This document shows, one piece after another, positions 17,921-26,598 of a DNA stretch of 53,197 nt. Location: positions 23,149 to 76,345 of the forward strand of contig JAHFQC010000010.1 of NCBI GenBank assembly GCA_023259375.1, given 5' to 3'. The notes beneath the pieces are model-generated. The model was not told the DNA's origin, did no database searches, and saw nothing but the letters and a program-made list of their open reading frames with translations. Origin of the DNA: Alphaproteobacteria bacterium. GTDB lineage: Bacteria; Pseudomonadota; Alphaproteobacteria; Micropepsales; Micropepsaceae. Position 1 is the stretch's first letter. Each line of letters begins with the position of its first letter. The translations under genes were made by a program, and so were the position numbers.

Positions 17921-18886
17921 TTGTCGAATTGGTTGGACCGCGCCTTTGCGCTGGAAGCAGTGCGGGTGACGGAAGCGGCTGCCGCGGCAGTAGCCGATCA
18001 GATCGGACGGGGTGACGAACACGCCGCCGATCATGCTGCGGTGGAAGCGATGCGTCGCGCCTTCAACTTCCTGCCCATCACCGGAACGGTGGTGATCGGC
18101 GAGGGCGAACGCGACGAAGCGCCGATGCTCTATATCGGCGAGAAGGTCGGCACCGGCGGCATCGCCGTCGACATTGCCCTCGATCCGCTCGAAGGCACCG
18201 CGCTGACCGCGAAGGCGCTGCCCAATGCGCTGGCGGTGCTGGCAATCGCCGAGCCCGGCACGCTGCTCAACGCGCCCGACGTCTATATGGACAAGATTGC
18301 GGTCGGTCCCGGCTATGCCGAAAACACCATCGATCTCGATGCGCCGGTTGAGGAGAACATCCTCTCCGTGGCGCGCGCCAAGGGCGTGCATCCGCGCGAG
18401 ATCACGGCGCTGGTGCTTGATCGTCCGCGCCACGACTCCCACATCGCCGCAATCCGCAGCGTCGGTGCCGCCGTGCGTCTGATCACGGATGGCGACGTCG
18501 CCGGCATCATCGCCACCACGTCGCCCGGCGAAACCGACATCGACATCTACATCGGCCGCGGCGGTGCGCCGGAAGGCGTGCTGGCGGCATCGGCGTTGCG
18601 TTGCCTTGGCGGCCAGATGCAGGGACGCTTGGTGTTCCGCGACGATGCCGAGCGCGAGCGCGCCGCGAAGTGGGGCATCACCGATCTCGAGCGCAAATAC
18701 GGGCTGAAAGACCTTGCCAGCGGCGACGTGATCTTCGCCGCCACCGGCGTCACCAACGGCGCCATGCTGCAAGGCATCCACCGCACCCCGGACTACATCG
18801 TCACCCAGAGCGTGGTGATGCGCTCGACGAGCGGCACGGTGCGCTGGATCACCGCCAAGCATCCGCGCCGAAGGGCGAAGCGGTAA
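17921..18886 (+). CDS. glpX: Class II fructose-1,6-bisphosphatase (GlpX)
   Basis: GlpX hydrolyses fructose 1,6-bisphosphate to fructose 6-phosphate in gluconeogenesis and needs a divalent metal. The 321-residue protein has the metal-binding motifs GEGERDEAPMLYIGE and DIALDPLEGT, plus FAATGVTNGAMLQGI near the C-terminus. The start is a TTG at 17921 with GGGAG about 8 bases upstream; the protein MSNWLDRAFALEAVRVTEAA then aligns with the usual GlpX N-terminus. It sits 56 bases after hom, consistent with one operon. Confidence 0.95.
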   Translation: MSNWLDRAFALEAVRVTEAAAAAVADQIGRGDEHAADHAAVEAMRRAFNFLPITGTVVIGEGERDEAPMLYIGEKVGTGGIAVDIALDPLEGTALTAKALPNALAVLAIAEPGTLLNAPDVYMDKIAVGPGYAENTIDLDAPVEENILSVARAKGVHPREITALVLDRPRHDSHIAAIRSVGAAVRLITDGDVAGIIATTSPGETDIDIYIGRGGAPEGVLAASALRCLGGQMQGRLVFRDDAERERAAKWGITDLERKYGLKDLASGDVIFAATGVTNGAMLQGIHRTPDYIVTQSVVMRSTSGTVRWITAKHPRRRAKR

Positions 18887-18905
18887 ACTTTTCTTCCTTT
18901 ACTTA

Positions 18906-18939
18906 TTTCGTCATGGCCGGGCTCCGACCCGGCCATCCA
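18906..18939. repeat. REP-type palindrome between convergent genes
   Basis: ATGGCCGGG and CCCGGCCAT arms (18913-18936) around CTCCGA form a strong hairpin. The same sequence with flanks recurs at 52144-52176, and variants occur near 42150 and 52224. Its position between the glpX and ankyrin stops suggests it also serves as a bidirectional terminator. Confidence 0.8.
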
Positions 18940-18941
18940 TC

Positions 18942-19328
18942 TCACAAATGCCGCGCCACGTCGTAGTTGGTGATGCTCCGCGCGGCCATTTCCGGCGATA
19001 CGCCGTAGCGATTGAGCAGCATCTTGTCGGCGCCGGCGCTGAGGAGCTGCTGGATCATCTCCCCGCGGCCGCGGGACTCGAACACGGCGCGGAACAACGG
19101 CGTGTTGCCTTGATTGTCCTGGGCGTCGACTTTGGCGCCGTAGGCGATCAGCATCGCAGCAGCGGCAAGCCGGAACTCCTTGGCGGCAACGTGCAATGGC
19201 GTTTCGCCGTTCTTGTCGCGAACATTCACATTGGCGCCGGCTTCAATCAGCGCCCGCACACGGTTGGCATCGTCTTTCGCCACCGCATAGAAGAGAGGCG
19301 TACGGCCGTCGCCGTCGGTCTGTTCCAT
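18942..19328 (-). CDS. Small ankyrin-repeat protein
   Basis: A 128-residue protein made of about three to four ankyrin repeats, for example GRTPLFYAVAKDDANRVRAL, GETPLHVAAKEFRLAAAAML and GNTPLFRAVFESRGRGEMIQ, each ending in the AGAN/YGAK-type turn. Ankyrin repeats mediate protein contacts; the partner is unknown. I start at ATG 19328, immediately before the first repeat; the frame extends upstream into recJ on the other strand but shows no repeats there. No signal peptide is present, so it should be cytoplasmic. It is divergent from recJ and convergent with glpX. Confidence 0.82.
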   Translation of the reverse strand: MEQTDGDGRTPLFYAVAKDDANRVRALIEAGANVNVRDKNGETPLHVAAKEFRLAAAAMLIAYGAKVDAQDNQGNTPLFRAVFESRGRGEMIQQLLSAGADKMLLNRYGVSPEMAARSITNYDVARHL

Positions 19329-19449
19329 GCGGTCAGCATAGCTGGATTCTTCACGGTTGTGTTGCGATACAGGTGTAACTAGCAGGGGAAATTGCCAAGC
19401 GGGGTTCTGCGTTCGTGGTTCCGCTGGCCGTCGAACGGCGAATCGCCCC

Positions 19450-21222
19450 ATGTCTGAGGTCATGCCTATTTCTGAGACCATATACGTCGAAAATTCCTTC
19501 TCCGGCCGCCGCTGGGCGCTCGCGCAGTGCGATGAGGATCTCGCCCGCGGCATCCAGCTCGACCACCAGATCCCGGCCGTGATCGCTCGTCTGTTGGCCT
19601 CGCGCGGCGTCGCCCGCGATGCGGCGATGGATTACCTCAATCCCACCCTCAAGCATCTGCTGCCCGAGCCGCGCACGCTGGCGCATATGGACGAGGCCGT
19701 CGCCCGCGTCGTGAAGGCGATCCTGGCGCGTGAGAAGATCGCGGTGTTCGGCGACTACGACGTCGACGGCTCCTGTTCTGCCGCCTTGATGGCCGGTTTT
19801 CTCGCCGCGGTTCTCGAACCGCCGCGCACCTACATTCCCGACCGCCTCACCGAAGGCTACGGTCCCAATTCGGCGGCGCTGCTGAAGCTGAAAGCCGAAG
19901 GCATTTCGCTGGTCATCACGGTGGACTGCGGGGCGGGCGCCCAGGTGGCGCTACAGACCGCCCGCGAAGCCGGGCTGGATGTCATCGTGCTCGACCATCA
20001 CGCCAGCGAGCACGCCGTTCCGGCCCTGGTGCAGGTCAATCCCAACGCCGGCGGCGACGGTTCCGGTCTCGGCCATCTTTGCGCGGCGGGGATCACCTTC
20101 CTGTTCCTGGTGGCGCTCAACCGCGCCCTGCGCGAGGCAGGCCATTACACCAGCCGCCCCGAGCCGAATTTGATGGAGGCCGTCGATCTCGTCGGCCTCG
20201 CCACCGTCTGCGACGTGGTTCCGCTGACCGGCGTCAATCGCGCCTTTGTCCGCGCCGGGCTGGCCCGTCTCGGTCGTCTGGAGCGGCCCGGCATCAAAGC
20301 CTTGGCGCACATCGCCGACGTGGCGCCGCCGTTCACGCCCTATACGCTGGGCTTCGTGTTCGGACCACGCATCAATGCCGGCGGACGGGTGGGGCGCTGC
20401 GGTCTCGGTGTTGATCTTCTCACCACGCACGACGCCGCGGCGGCCGAGGAACATGCGCTGGCGCTCGACACCCATAATCGCGAACGCCAGGCGATCGAGA
20501 AGATGATCCTCGACGAAGCCACCGCGCTGGCGGCGCAGCAGGAGGCGAGCCCGTTCATCCTGGTCGCGGGCGAGGGCTGGCATCCCGGCGTCGTCGGCAT
20601 CGTCGCCGGACGGCTCAAGGAGCGCTTCAACAAGCCGGCCTTCGTTGCCGGGTTCGAAGGCGGTCTCGGCCGCGGTTCGGCGCGTTCCGTCCTAGGCATC
20701 AATGTCGGCGCCATGGTGCGTGCGGCGCATGAGAACGGTGTGATCGAGTCCGGCGGCGGCCACGCCATGGCGGCCGGTTTCGGCCTGACACCGGCCCAGG
20801 TCGAGCCATTCCGCGTCTTCCTGCTGGAAGCTTTCGCTAAAGGCGGTCCGGTTGCCGATGTGCCGCTGGCGATCGACGCCACCGTCTCGCCAGGCGGCGC
20901 GACCATCAGCTTGGCGCGCGATCTGCAGTTGGCGGGTCCTTATGGTGCCGGTAATGCCGAGCCGCTGCTGGTCATTCCCGACGCCCGGGTGGCGTTCGCC
21001 GATGTGGTCGGCAAGGGCCATGTCCGCCTGCGTCTGGTCGGTGGCGACGGTGCCCGCCTCGACGCCATCGCGTTCCGGGTGGCCGAGACGCCGCTGGGCG
21101 ACGCCCTGCTCAAATCCCGCGGCAGCCAAATCCAAGTCGCCGGGCGCCTGCGCGCCGAAGAATGGAACGGCCAGGCGCGGGTGCAGCTGCATCTCGACGA
21201 TGCCGCCCCGGTTTCCTCGTAA
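19450..21222 (+). CDS. recJ: Single-stranded-DNA-specific exonuclease RecJ
   Basis: RecJ is the 5'-to-3' single-strand DNA exonuclease used in recombination and mismatch repair. The 590-residue protein has the DHH-superfamily motifs in order: AVFGDYDVDGSCSAAL, VITVDCGAG, VLDHHASEH, a GFVFGPRINAGGRVGRC stretch, and the DHHA1 motif ESGGGHAMAAGFG, followed by a C-terminal OB-like domain. The start is ATG 19450, or ATG 19462 twelve bases on; neither has a clear ribosome binding site. recJ after glpX is a conserved alphaproteobacterial arrangement, here with the small ankyrin gene inserted on the opposite strand. Confidence 0.96.
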   Translation: MSEVMPISETIYVENSFSGRRWALAQCDEDLARGIQLDHQIPAVIARLLASRGVARDAAMDYLNPTLKHLLPEPRTLAHMDEAVARVVKAILAREKIAVFGDYDVDGSCSAALMAGFLAAVLEPPRTYIPDRLTEGYGPNSAALLKLKAEGISLVITVDCGAGAQVALQTAREAGLDVIVLDHHASEHAVPALVQVNPNAGGDGSGLGHLCAAGITFLFLVALNRALREAGHYTSRPEPNLMEAVDLVGLATVCDVVPLTGVNRAFVRAGLARLGRLERPGIKALAHIADVAPPFTPYTLGFVFGPRINAGGRVGRCGLGVDLLTTHDAAAAEEHALALDTHNRERQAIEKMILDEATALAAQQEASPFILVAGEGWHPGVVGIVAGRLKERFNKPAFVAGFEGGLGRGSARSVLGINVGAMVRAAHENGVIESGGGHAMAAGFGLTPAQVEPFRVFLLEAFAKGGPVADVPLAIDATVSPGGATISLARDLQLAGPYGAGNAEPLLVIPDARVAFADVVGKGHVRLRLVGGDGARLDAIAFRVAETPLGDALLKSRGSQIQVAGRLRAEEWNGQARVQLHLDDAAPVSS

Positions 21223-21235
21223 GTCCTTGCCAGAA

Positions 21236-21260
21236 AAAGAAAACCCGCCGAAGCGGCGGG
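21236..21260 (-). terminator. Intrinsic terminator of tRNA-Glu
   Basis: On the minus strand the sequence reads CCCGCCG-CTT-CGGCGGG, a GC-rich hairpin with a UUCG-type tetraloop, followed by TTTTCTTTTT. It begins 4 bases after the tRNA 3' end, so it should end the tRNA-Glu transcript. Confidence 0.88.
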
Positions 21261-21264
21261 TGAT

Positions 21265-21339
21265 TGGCGCGCCCTAGGAGAGTCGAACTCCTCTTGCAAG
21301 ATTGAAAATCTTGAGTCCTAACCGATAGACGAAGGGCGC
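21265..21339 (-). tRNA. tRNA-Glu (anticodon UUC)
   Basis: Read on the minus strand, the cloverleaf is complete: acceptor GCGCCCT paired with AGGGCGC, D-arm GTC...GAC, anticodon stem CAAGA/TCTTG around loop TTTTCAA (anticodon TTC), and T-arm AGGAG/CTCCT around TTCGACT. CCA is encoded at 21265-21267 on the complementary strand. It decodes GAA and GAG. Confidence 0.95.
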
Positions 21340-21433
21340 TGCCGGTTCGCGAGTTTCCCCGCGGAGGACGGGGCTATATAGGCCGCAGCGGCGGTTTGCA
21401 AGCGTTCGAACCAGGGCATTTTGGCGGCGCCGC

Positions 21434-22084
21434 TCAGCCGTCCTGTCGCACCAGATAAAGCGTGTGGCCGACGCGACTTTCCACCGCGATATCATGGCGT
21501 TCCCAGGCGACCGCCGCAGCCGCCAGCACGGCTTCGAACCCGGGTGACGGGTCCGCCGCCCAGAAGCAGGCGATTCCGCCTGGCGCCAGCGCCACAAGGG
21601 TCCGCGCCAGCCCGTTCGCGGCGTACAGCGGCCGGTTGCCGTCGAACATCACCGCTTCGGGCCCGTTGTCGACATCCATCAGGATGACGTCGAACCGGCT
21701 GGCTCGCAGCGCCTCGGCGACATCGCCCGCGAACACGCTCACGCGCGAATCCTCCAGCGGCCGTCCGGCGAGATCGGCGAGGGGCCCGCGGTTCCAGTCC
21801 ACCACCTCCGGCACCAGTTCGGCGACGGTGACGTTTGCGTCCGGCGCTGCATCGAGCAGCGCCCGCACGGTGTAGCCGAGACCCAGCCCGCCGATCAGCG
21901 CTGTTCGCACCGGCCGGCCCAGCCGCGCCACGACCAGTTCCGCCATGGCGCGTTCCGATACCGGATTGCGGCTCGACATCAGTTCGTACAGCCCGACGCG
22001 GATCTCGAACGCCGCCCCGTCGCGGCGCAAAGTCATCACGTCGCCGTCCGGCAATCGCGCGCTGTCGATCTCGGTCCAAGGCAT
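21434..22084 (-). CDS. Spermidine-synthase-like methyltransferase-fold protein
   Basis: A 216-residue protein with the Rossmann core of the spermidine synthase/class I methyltransferase group: glycine-rich motif ALIGGLGLGYTVRALLD, then the acidic end of beta2 in VAELVPEVVDWN, and FDVILMDVDNGPEAV after it. It is shorter than true spermidine synthases (about 280-300) and lacks the N-terminal beta domain, so polyamine synthesis should not be assumed. Proteins of this type are common and uncharacterised. The start ATG at 22084 has only a weak ribosome binding site. The 31-base gap after the Rrf2 gene on the same strand suggests a shared transcript. Confidence 0.82.
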   Translation of the reverse strand: MPWTEIDSARLPDGDVMTLRRDGAAFEIRVGLYELMSSRNPVSERAMAELVVARLGRPVRTALIGGLGLGYTVRALLDAAPDANVTVAELVPEVVDWNRGPLADLAGRPLEDSRVSVFAGDVAEALRASRFDVILMDVDNGPEAVMFDGNRPLYAANGLARTLVALAPGGIACFWAADPSPGFEAVLAAAAVAWERHDIAVESRVGHTLYLVRQDG

Positions 22085-22115
22085 GGCGAAGTTTTGCGCC
22101 TTCGCGGCCGCCGCA

Positions 22116-22601
22116 TCAACTTCGCGCTGCGATCCATTCGGCGGTTCTCTCGAGCACCGCCTTCGGCACTTCGCGCCCGACCGTCTCGACCAGCTCCGCC
22201 AGCGAAACCCGGCGCAGCCGGTCGCGCCAAGCCTCGTCGGCTTCCCACATCACCCGCGCGATGGCGCACGGTTTGGTCTCGCGCTGCTTGGCGGGGCGGC
22301 AGGGATTGTTCTTGCGGATTTCCTGGCAGGCGAAGGTGTTCCGCCGCCCTTCGACCGCCTCGACGATATCGAGGAAGGTGATCTTCTCCGCCGCTTGCGC
22401 CAGCCGGTAGCCCCCTTGCGGGCCCAGCGTCGTCGCCACCAGACCTGCTTGCGACAGCGACTGCATGGCCTTCGACAGATACTCTTTCGGCAGGCCATGG
22501 AGTTCCGCCAAGTCTTTGGCCGCCAGATGGCGCCCTTCGGGCAGCCCCGCCAGGATGGCGCAGCAATGCAAGGCCCATTCGACTTGGCTTTTCAGGTTCA
22601 T
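22116..22601 (-). CDS. Rrf2-family transcriptional regulator with three conserved-type cysteines
   Basis: A 161-residue Rrf2 regulator. The winged HTH occupies residues about 1-75 (VEWALHCCAILAGL, KDLAELHGLPKEYLSKAMQS, then GGYRLAQAAEKITFLDIVEA). Three Cys at 92, 101 and 112 lie in the region where IscR and NsrR bind an Fe-S cluster, although the spacing is wider than in those proteins, so cluster binding is plausible but unproven. The start overlaps the stop of the upstream AhpD-like gene (ATGA), so the two are translated together. A redox or nitrosative signal that controls the AhpD-like gene is the simplest reading. Confidence 0.9.
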   Translation of the reverse strand: MNLKSQVEWALHCCAILAGLPEGRHLAAKDLAELHGLPKEYLSKAMQSLSQAGLVATTLGPQGGYRLAQAAEKITFLDIVEAVEGRRNTFACQEIRKNNPCRPAKQRETKPCAIARVMWEADEAWRDRLRRVSLAELVETVGREVPKAVLERTAEWIAARS

Positions 22602-23080
22602 CAGGAAAGTCCGGCTTTATCCAATCCGTATTCGGCATCGCGCGAACCCGGCTTGACCCGGAAGGGGATCGCCAGCCGATTCCACGCATTGATGACTATA
22701 ATGGAATAGGTCAGATCGACGACCTCCTTGTCGGAGAACTGCGCGCGCACCCGCGCATAGACGTCGTCAGGGACGCCGTGTTCGCCCAGCTTGGTAACCG
22801 CTTCAGTCCATTCCAGCGCGGCGCGCTCGCGCGGGCTGAAGAGATCGGACTCCCGCCAGATCGCGATGTGATGGACGCGCAGCTCGCGCTCACCGTGCAG
22901 CTTGGCTTCCTTGACATGCATGTCGAGGCAGAAGGCGCAGCCGTTGAGTTGCGAGGCGCGGATCTGAACCAGATCGCCGACTTCCGCCGTGATCGGCGAT
23001 TTTTTCGACAGGCTGCTCAGCTTGATGAGTTCGCGATAAAGCTCGGGCGACTGCGGCACGTAATCGAGACGTTGTTCCAT
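22601..23080 (-). CDS. AhpD-like / carboxymuconolactone decarboxylase family protein
   Basis: A 159-residue all-helical AhpD-fold protein with the redox motif NGCAFCLDMH (C48, C51, H55), as in alkylhydroperoxidase AhpD and related peroxidase-like proteins. The first part (ELYRELIKLSSLSKK) and the ERAALEWTEAVTKL segment are typical of the CMD family. A peroxide- or thiol-related function is likely from the CxxC motif; lactone decarboxylation is unlikely. It lies first in a pair with the Rrf2 regulator and is divergent from ygiQ; the 111-base gap contains TAC/ATA-rich repeats (ATTACGGATAACAAATATCCGTAAT, 23101-23125) that form an inverted repeat and may be the Rrf2 operator. Confidence 0.92.
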   Translation of the reverse strand: MEQRLDYVPQSPELYRELIKLSSLSKKSPITAEVGDLVQIRASQLNGCAFCLDMHVKEAKLHGERELRVHHIAIWRESDLFSPRERAALEWTEAVTKLGEHGVPDDVYARVRAQFSDKEVVDLTYSIIVINAWNRLAIPFRVKPGSRDAEYGLDKAGLS

Positions 23081-23102
23081 CAGGGGCTCCTTGGGGCCTA
23101 AT

Positions 23103-23124
23103 TACGGATAACAAATATCCGTAA
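23103..23124. promoter_or_regulatory. Inverted repeat in the ahpD-like / ygiQ intergenic region
   Basis: TTACGGATA and TATCCGTAA are perfect 9-base arms separated by 4 bases (ACAA at the centre), only about 23 bases upstream of the AhpD-like start. Rrf2 regulators bind palindromes of this size, and the AhpD-like gene is coupled to an rrf2 gene, so this is a good candidate operator. Confidence 0.65.
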
Positions 23125-23191
23125 TACGCCAATCCCGCAACTCCGCGCCCGGCCTCGCCTTGGCGGCGGCTTTCGTGCTATTCGCAGCGCC

Positions 23192-25168
23192 ATGATCACG
23201 CCGCCAAAACCCATTTCGTCGTATCGGAAAATCCGGGACGAGAAGCCTGCGCCGTTCCTGCCGATGTCGCGGGCGGAAATGGACGCGCTCGGCTGGGACA
23301 CCTGCGATGTGATTGTCGTCACCGGTGACGCCTACATCGATCACCCCAGTTTCGGCATGGCGATCATCGGGCGGCTCTTGGAGGCGCAGGGTTTCCGCGT
23401 CGGCATCATTTCGCAGCCCGATTGGCATTCGGCGGAGGCGTTCCGCGCGCTGGGGCGGCCGAACCTGTTCTTTGGCGTCACCGCCGGGAACATGGATTCC
23501 ATGGTCAACCGCTACACCTCCGACCGGCGCTTGCGGCACGACGATGCCTACACGCCGAACGGCGAGGGCGGCAAACGTCCCGATCGCGCCGCGATGGTTT
23601 ATGCGCAGCGTTGCCAGGAAGCGTTCCGCGGCGTGCCGGTGGTGCTCGGCGGCATCGAGGCGTCGCTGCGGCGCATCGCGCATTACGACTACTGGTCCGA
23701 CAAAGTCCGCCACTCGGTCCTGATGGATTCCAAGGCCGAGTTGCTGCTTTACGGCAATGCCGAGCGGGCACTGGTGGAAATAGCCCATCGCGTCGCCGCC
23801 AACGGTTTCGGTCAGGATTTCTCCGATGTGCGTGGCGTGGCGTTCCCGCGCTCGAAGCTGCCCGAAGGCTGGACCGAAGCGCACGCCGATGATCTCGACA
23901 GTTCCGACGAAGGCCGTGTGCCGGGCGATCATGTGGTCGTCCGCTTGCCGTCGTACGAACAGGTATCAGCCGATCCCGAGGCCTATGCGCGCGCCAGCCG
24001 TGTGCTGCACAAGGAAGCCAATCCCGGCAATGCACGGCCGCTGGTGCAGCGTCACGGCACCCGCGATGTTTGGCTGACGCCGCCGCCCATTCCTCTGTCC
24101 TCGGAGGAAATGGATTACGTCTACGAATTGCCATACGCCCGCAGCCCCCATCCGGCTTATCAGGGTGCCCGCATTCCCGCGTGGGAGATGATCCGCAATT
24201 CCGTCACCATCATGCGCGGCTGTTTCGGCGGCTGTTCCTTCTGCTCGATCACCGAGCACGAGGGCCGTATCATCCAATCGCGATCCGAAGGTTCGGTGCT
24301 GCGCGAAATCGAAAAGGTGCGCGACAAGACCGAAGGATTCACCGGCGTCATCTCCGACATCGGTGGGCCGACCGCCAATATGTACCGCATGGCGTGCAAG
24401 GACCGCGAGACCGAAGCGTTATGCCGCCGCCCGTCGTGCGTCTTCCCGGACGTCTGCAAGAATCTCAACACCAGCCATGACGCGCTGATCGCGCTCTATC
24501 GCAAGGCGAGGGCGATCCCCGGCATCAAGAAGGTGATGGTCGCCTCCGGCGTGCGCTACGATCTCGCCGTGCGAAGCCCCGAGTACGTCAAGGAACTCGT
24601 CACCCATCATGTCGGCGGCTATCTGAAAATCGCGCCCGAGCACACCGAGCCCGGCCCGCTGTCGAAGATGATGAAGCCCGGCATCGGCGCCTATGAGCGT
24701 TTCAAGGAGATGTTCGATGCGGCGGCGAAGGCGGCGGGGAAAAACTATTTCCTCATCCCGTATTTCATCGCCGCCCATCCCGGTACGACCGACGAGGACA
24801 TGCTGAACTTGGCGCTGTGGCTGAAGAAGAACAACTTCCGCCCCGATCAGGTGCAGACCTATCTCGCCGCGCCGATGGCAACCTCGACCGCGATGTATCA
24901 CACCGGCTTCAATCCGCTGCGTCCGGTGCGCCGCGGCGCGTCGGAAAAAGTCGATGCCGTGAAGGGCCTGAAGCAGCGCCGTTTGCACAAGGCGTTCTTG
25001 CGCTACCACGATCCGGAAAATTGGCCGTTGCTTCGCGAAGCGCTGCGCGCCATGGGCCGCGCCGATCTGATCGGGCCGGGCAAGCAGCAGTTGGTTCCGT
25101 CGGGACCGTCGCGAGGGCCCGTACATGCTGCGAAACACGTTCCCTCCCGTCCGCGCCGAAGGGTATAG
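23192..25168 (+). CDS. YgiQ-family radical SAM protein
   Basis: A 658-residue radical SAM enzyme of the YgiQ family (UPF0313). The N-terminal domain begins with [20 protein letters not shown] and [19 protein letters not shown], which are nearly invariant in the family. The radical SAM core carries [19 protein letters not shown] (about residue 343 on), whose CX3CX2C Cys bind the 4Fe-4S cluster that cleaves S-adenosylmethionine. The C-terminal domain has [17 protein letters not shown]. The reaction catalysed is unknown. It is shorter than E. coli YgiQ (about 740) at the C-terminus. The gene is divergent from the AhpD-like gene. Confidence 0.94.
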   Translation: MITPPKPISSYRKIRDEKPAPFLPMSRAEMDALGWDTCDVIVVTGDAYIDHPSFGMAIIGRLLEAQGFRVGIISQPDWHSAEAFRALGRPNLFFGVTAGNMDSMVNRYTSDRRLRHDDAYTPNGEGGKRPDRAAMVYAQRCQEAFRGVPVVLGGIEASLRRIAHYDYWSDKVRHSVLMDSKAELLLYGNAERALVEIAHRVAANGFGQDFSDVRGVAFPRSKLPEGWTEAHADDLDSSDEGRVPGDHVVVRLPSYEQVSADPEAYARASRVLHKEANPGNARPLVQRHGTRDVWLTPPPIPLSSEEMDYVYELPYARSPHPAYQGARIPAWEMIRNSVTIMRGCFGGCSFCSITEHEGRIIQSRSEGSVLREIEKVRDKTEGFTGVISDIGGPTANMYRMACKDRETEALCRRPSCVFPDVCKNLNTSHDALIALYRKARAIPGIKKVMVASGVRYDLAVRSPEYVKELVTHHVGGYLKIAPEHTEPGPLSKMMKPGIGAYERFKEMFDAAAKAAGKNYFLIPYFIAAHPGTTDEDMLNLALWLKKNNFRPDQVQTYLAAPMATSTAMYHTGFNPLRPVRRGASEKVDAVKGLKQRRLHKAFLRYHDPENWPLLREALRAMGRADLIGPGKQQLVPSGPSRGPVHAAKHVPSRPRRRV

Positions 25169-25201
25169 TCACCGCGTTGTCGTGACAGCGAGGGGCGTGC
25201 G

Positions 25202-25780
25202 ATGCGCAGTGCAATTGTTCTTTTGCTGCTTTTTGCAGCCTGGACGCTCACGGTTCCTGCCTCAGCAGCATCGGTTGCCGTCGCACCGTCCAATCCCGAA
25301 ATGAAAGCGATCTTCGACGCCGATCAATCCGAGCGTCAGGCGGACAAGGTCAATTGGGAGGCCGTTGCAGCAGCGGACAAAGTGCGGCGGGCACGTACGG
25401 CTACGCTTCTGTCCCAAGGAGCGCTGTATTCAGGCGATGATTATCTTGAAGCCGCCTTCGTGTTCCAGCACGGCGACAGTGCAAACGACTATCTTCTTGC
25501 TCATATCCTGGCGACGGTTGCGGTGAACAAAGGCAACAAGGATGGGGTTTGGATCGCGTCTGCAACGCTCGACCGCTATCTCATGAAAATCGGCCAGAAG
25601 CAGATCCTCGGCACACAGTACATCACGCCTCAGTTCATCGATCCCAAAGCCAGCGGGTCGTGGACGCAAGAGCCGTATGACCGTGCGTTGATCTCCGATG
25701 CCTTGCGCAAGGAACTGGCTGTCCCGCCACAGGCCGAGCAGGCGGAAGAACTGAAGAAAATGATCGACCGGCGGCGGTAA
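25202..25780 (+). CDS. Exported DUF6624-type hypothetical protein
   Basis: A 192-residue protein with a Sec signal peptide (MRSAIVLLLLFAAWTLTVPA, cleavage near ASA-ASV). The mature part resembles DUF6624 proteins: an acidic/Arg-rich helix (MKAIFDADQSERQAD), a VFQHGDSANDYLLAHILA segment, and WIASATLDRYLMKIGQKQIL followed by GTQY. The family has no known function. It starts 33 bases after ygiQ on the same strand, so it may be co-transcribed, but no link to radical SAM chemistry is apparent. Confidence 0.75.
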   Translation: MRSAIVLLLLFAAWTLTVPASAASVAVAPSNPEMKAIFDADQSERQADKVNWEAVAAADKVRRARTATLLSQGALYSGDDYLEAAFVFQHGDSANDYLLAHILATVAVNKGNKDGVWIASATLDRYLMKIGQKQILGTQYITPQFIDPKASGSWTQEPYDRALISDALRKELAVPPQAEQAEELKKMIDRRR

Positions 25781-25888
25781 GCGCCAGCGGGCGATCGGAC
25801 AACCCAGCCTGTCAAACGGGAACCGCAACGGCGTGGCCGTTCTGCATGACGACACTCTTCGATTTCACCTCAAAGGAGGCGTAAGCCG

Positions 25889-26302
25889 ATGTCAGAGTCT
25901 GCCACCATGTTTGCGCGATCGTTCTTTCACGGCACGCGGGCCGATCTGAAACCGGGAGACCTGATTGTCGTCGGCCACACGTCCAACTTTGCTCAGCCTA
26001 AACCGCTATCGTGGGTCTATTTTGCTGGGACGCTGGATGCTGCGATCTGGGGCGCTGAGCTCGCCGCCGGCAGCGGGCAGGAGCGGATTTATGTTGTCGA
26101 GCCGACCGGGCCGATCGAAGACGACCCGAACCTGACGGACAAGAAGTTTCCGGGAAATCCGACCCAGTCTTATCGCTCCCGTGAACCGCTTCGCGTCATT
26201 GCCGAAGTCATCAGGTGGCAAGGACACCCGCCCGAGCGATTGCAGCAGATGAAAGATGGTGTCGCCCGGTCATTGTCGAAGGGTGACGCAATCATCGACT
26301 AG
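25889..26302 (+). CDS. arr: Rifamycin ADP-ribosyltransferase (Arr)
   Basis: Arr transfers ADP-ribose from NAD+ to the C23 hydroxyl of rifamycins and inactivates them. The 137-residue length matches the family, and key parts are present: FFHGTRADLKPGDLIVVGH, VYFAGTLDAAIWGAELA, and EPTGPIEDDPNLTDKKFPGN followed by PTQSY. The catalytic residues known from the Mycobacterium smegmatis enzyme (His19, Tyr49, Asp84) fall at H14, Y44 and D79 here with a constant offset of five. The start is supported by AAAGGAGG 9 bases upstream. It looks chromosomal: there is no mobile element or integron site beside it. A 12-codon open frame overlaps its ribosome binding site (25846-25884). Confidence 0.95.
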   Translation: MSESATMFARSFFHGTRADLKPGDLIVVGHTSNFAQPKPLSWVYFAGTLDAAIWGAELAAGSGQERIYVVEPTGPIEDDPNLTDKKFPGNPTQSYRSREPLRVIAEVIRWQGHPPERLQQMKDGVARSLSKGDAIID

Positions 26303-26400
26303 CTGGGCCCTCGGCGGGACCCCGGCGTTGTTCGAAGTCGGTGCAGCCGCCCGGCGGAGCTTTGCCGTTAAAACCCGCTAATCCCTCTCAATCGCAGAAA

Positions 26401-26447
26401 TGATAACGCTACCATCTCCACATGGTTGTGCTATGGTAGCGTTATCA
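26401..26447. promoter_or_regulatory. Pair of inverted XylR-type (LacI-family) operators
   Basis: TGATAACGCTACCAT at 26401-26415 and its exact reverse complement ATGGTAGCGTTATCA at 26433-26447 flank a 17-base spacer. Each copy is itself an imperfect LacI-type palindrome close to TGGTAGCGCTACCA, the xylose operator type I know from Caulobacter. Centre-to-centre distance is 32 bases, about three helical turns, so two repressor dimers would lie on one face. The site is about 150 bases upstream of the xylose-isomerase-like gene. No LacI-family regulator gene is in the window. Confidence 0.8.
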
Positions 26448-26598
26448 CGCCAACTCGGCTGAGTCCGGGGGCGGTGCCGTGCTCACGGGAGGAGGCACGA
26501 CCAAACAGGACGGTATCAGGCATGCCCCGCCGCGCGGACGTCGAGTCCGCGTGCTCTCCAAACGCATGCCCGCCGCCGGCCAAACAGGGAAAACGTCC

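Noticed and set aside
25889..26302. arr as recently acquired resistance cassette
   Set aside because: No integron attC site, transposon or base-composition shift is visible; chromosomal arr genes are common in environmental bacteria.
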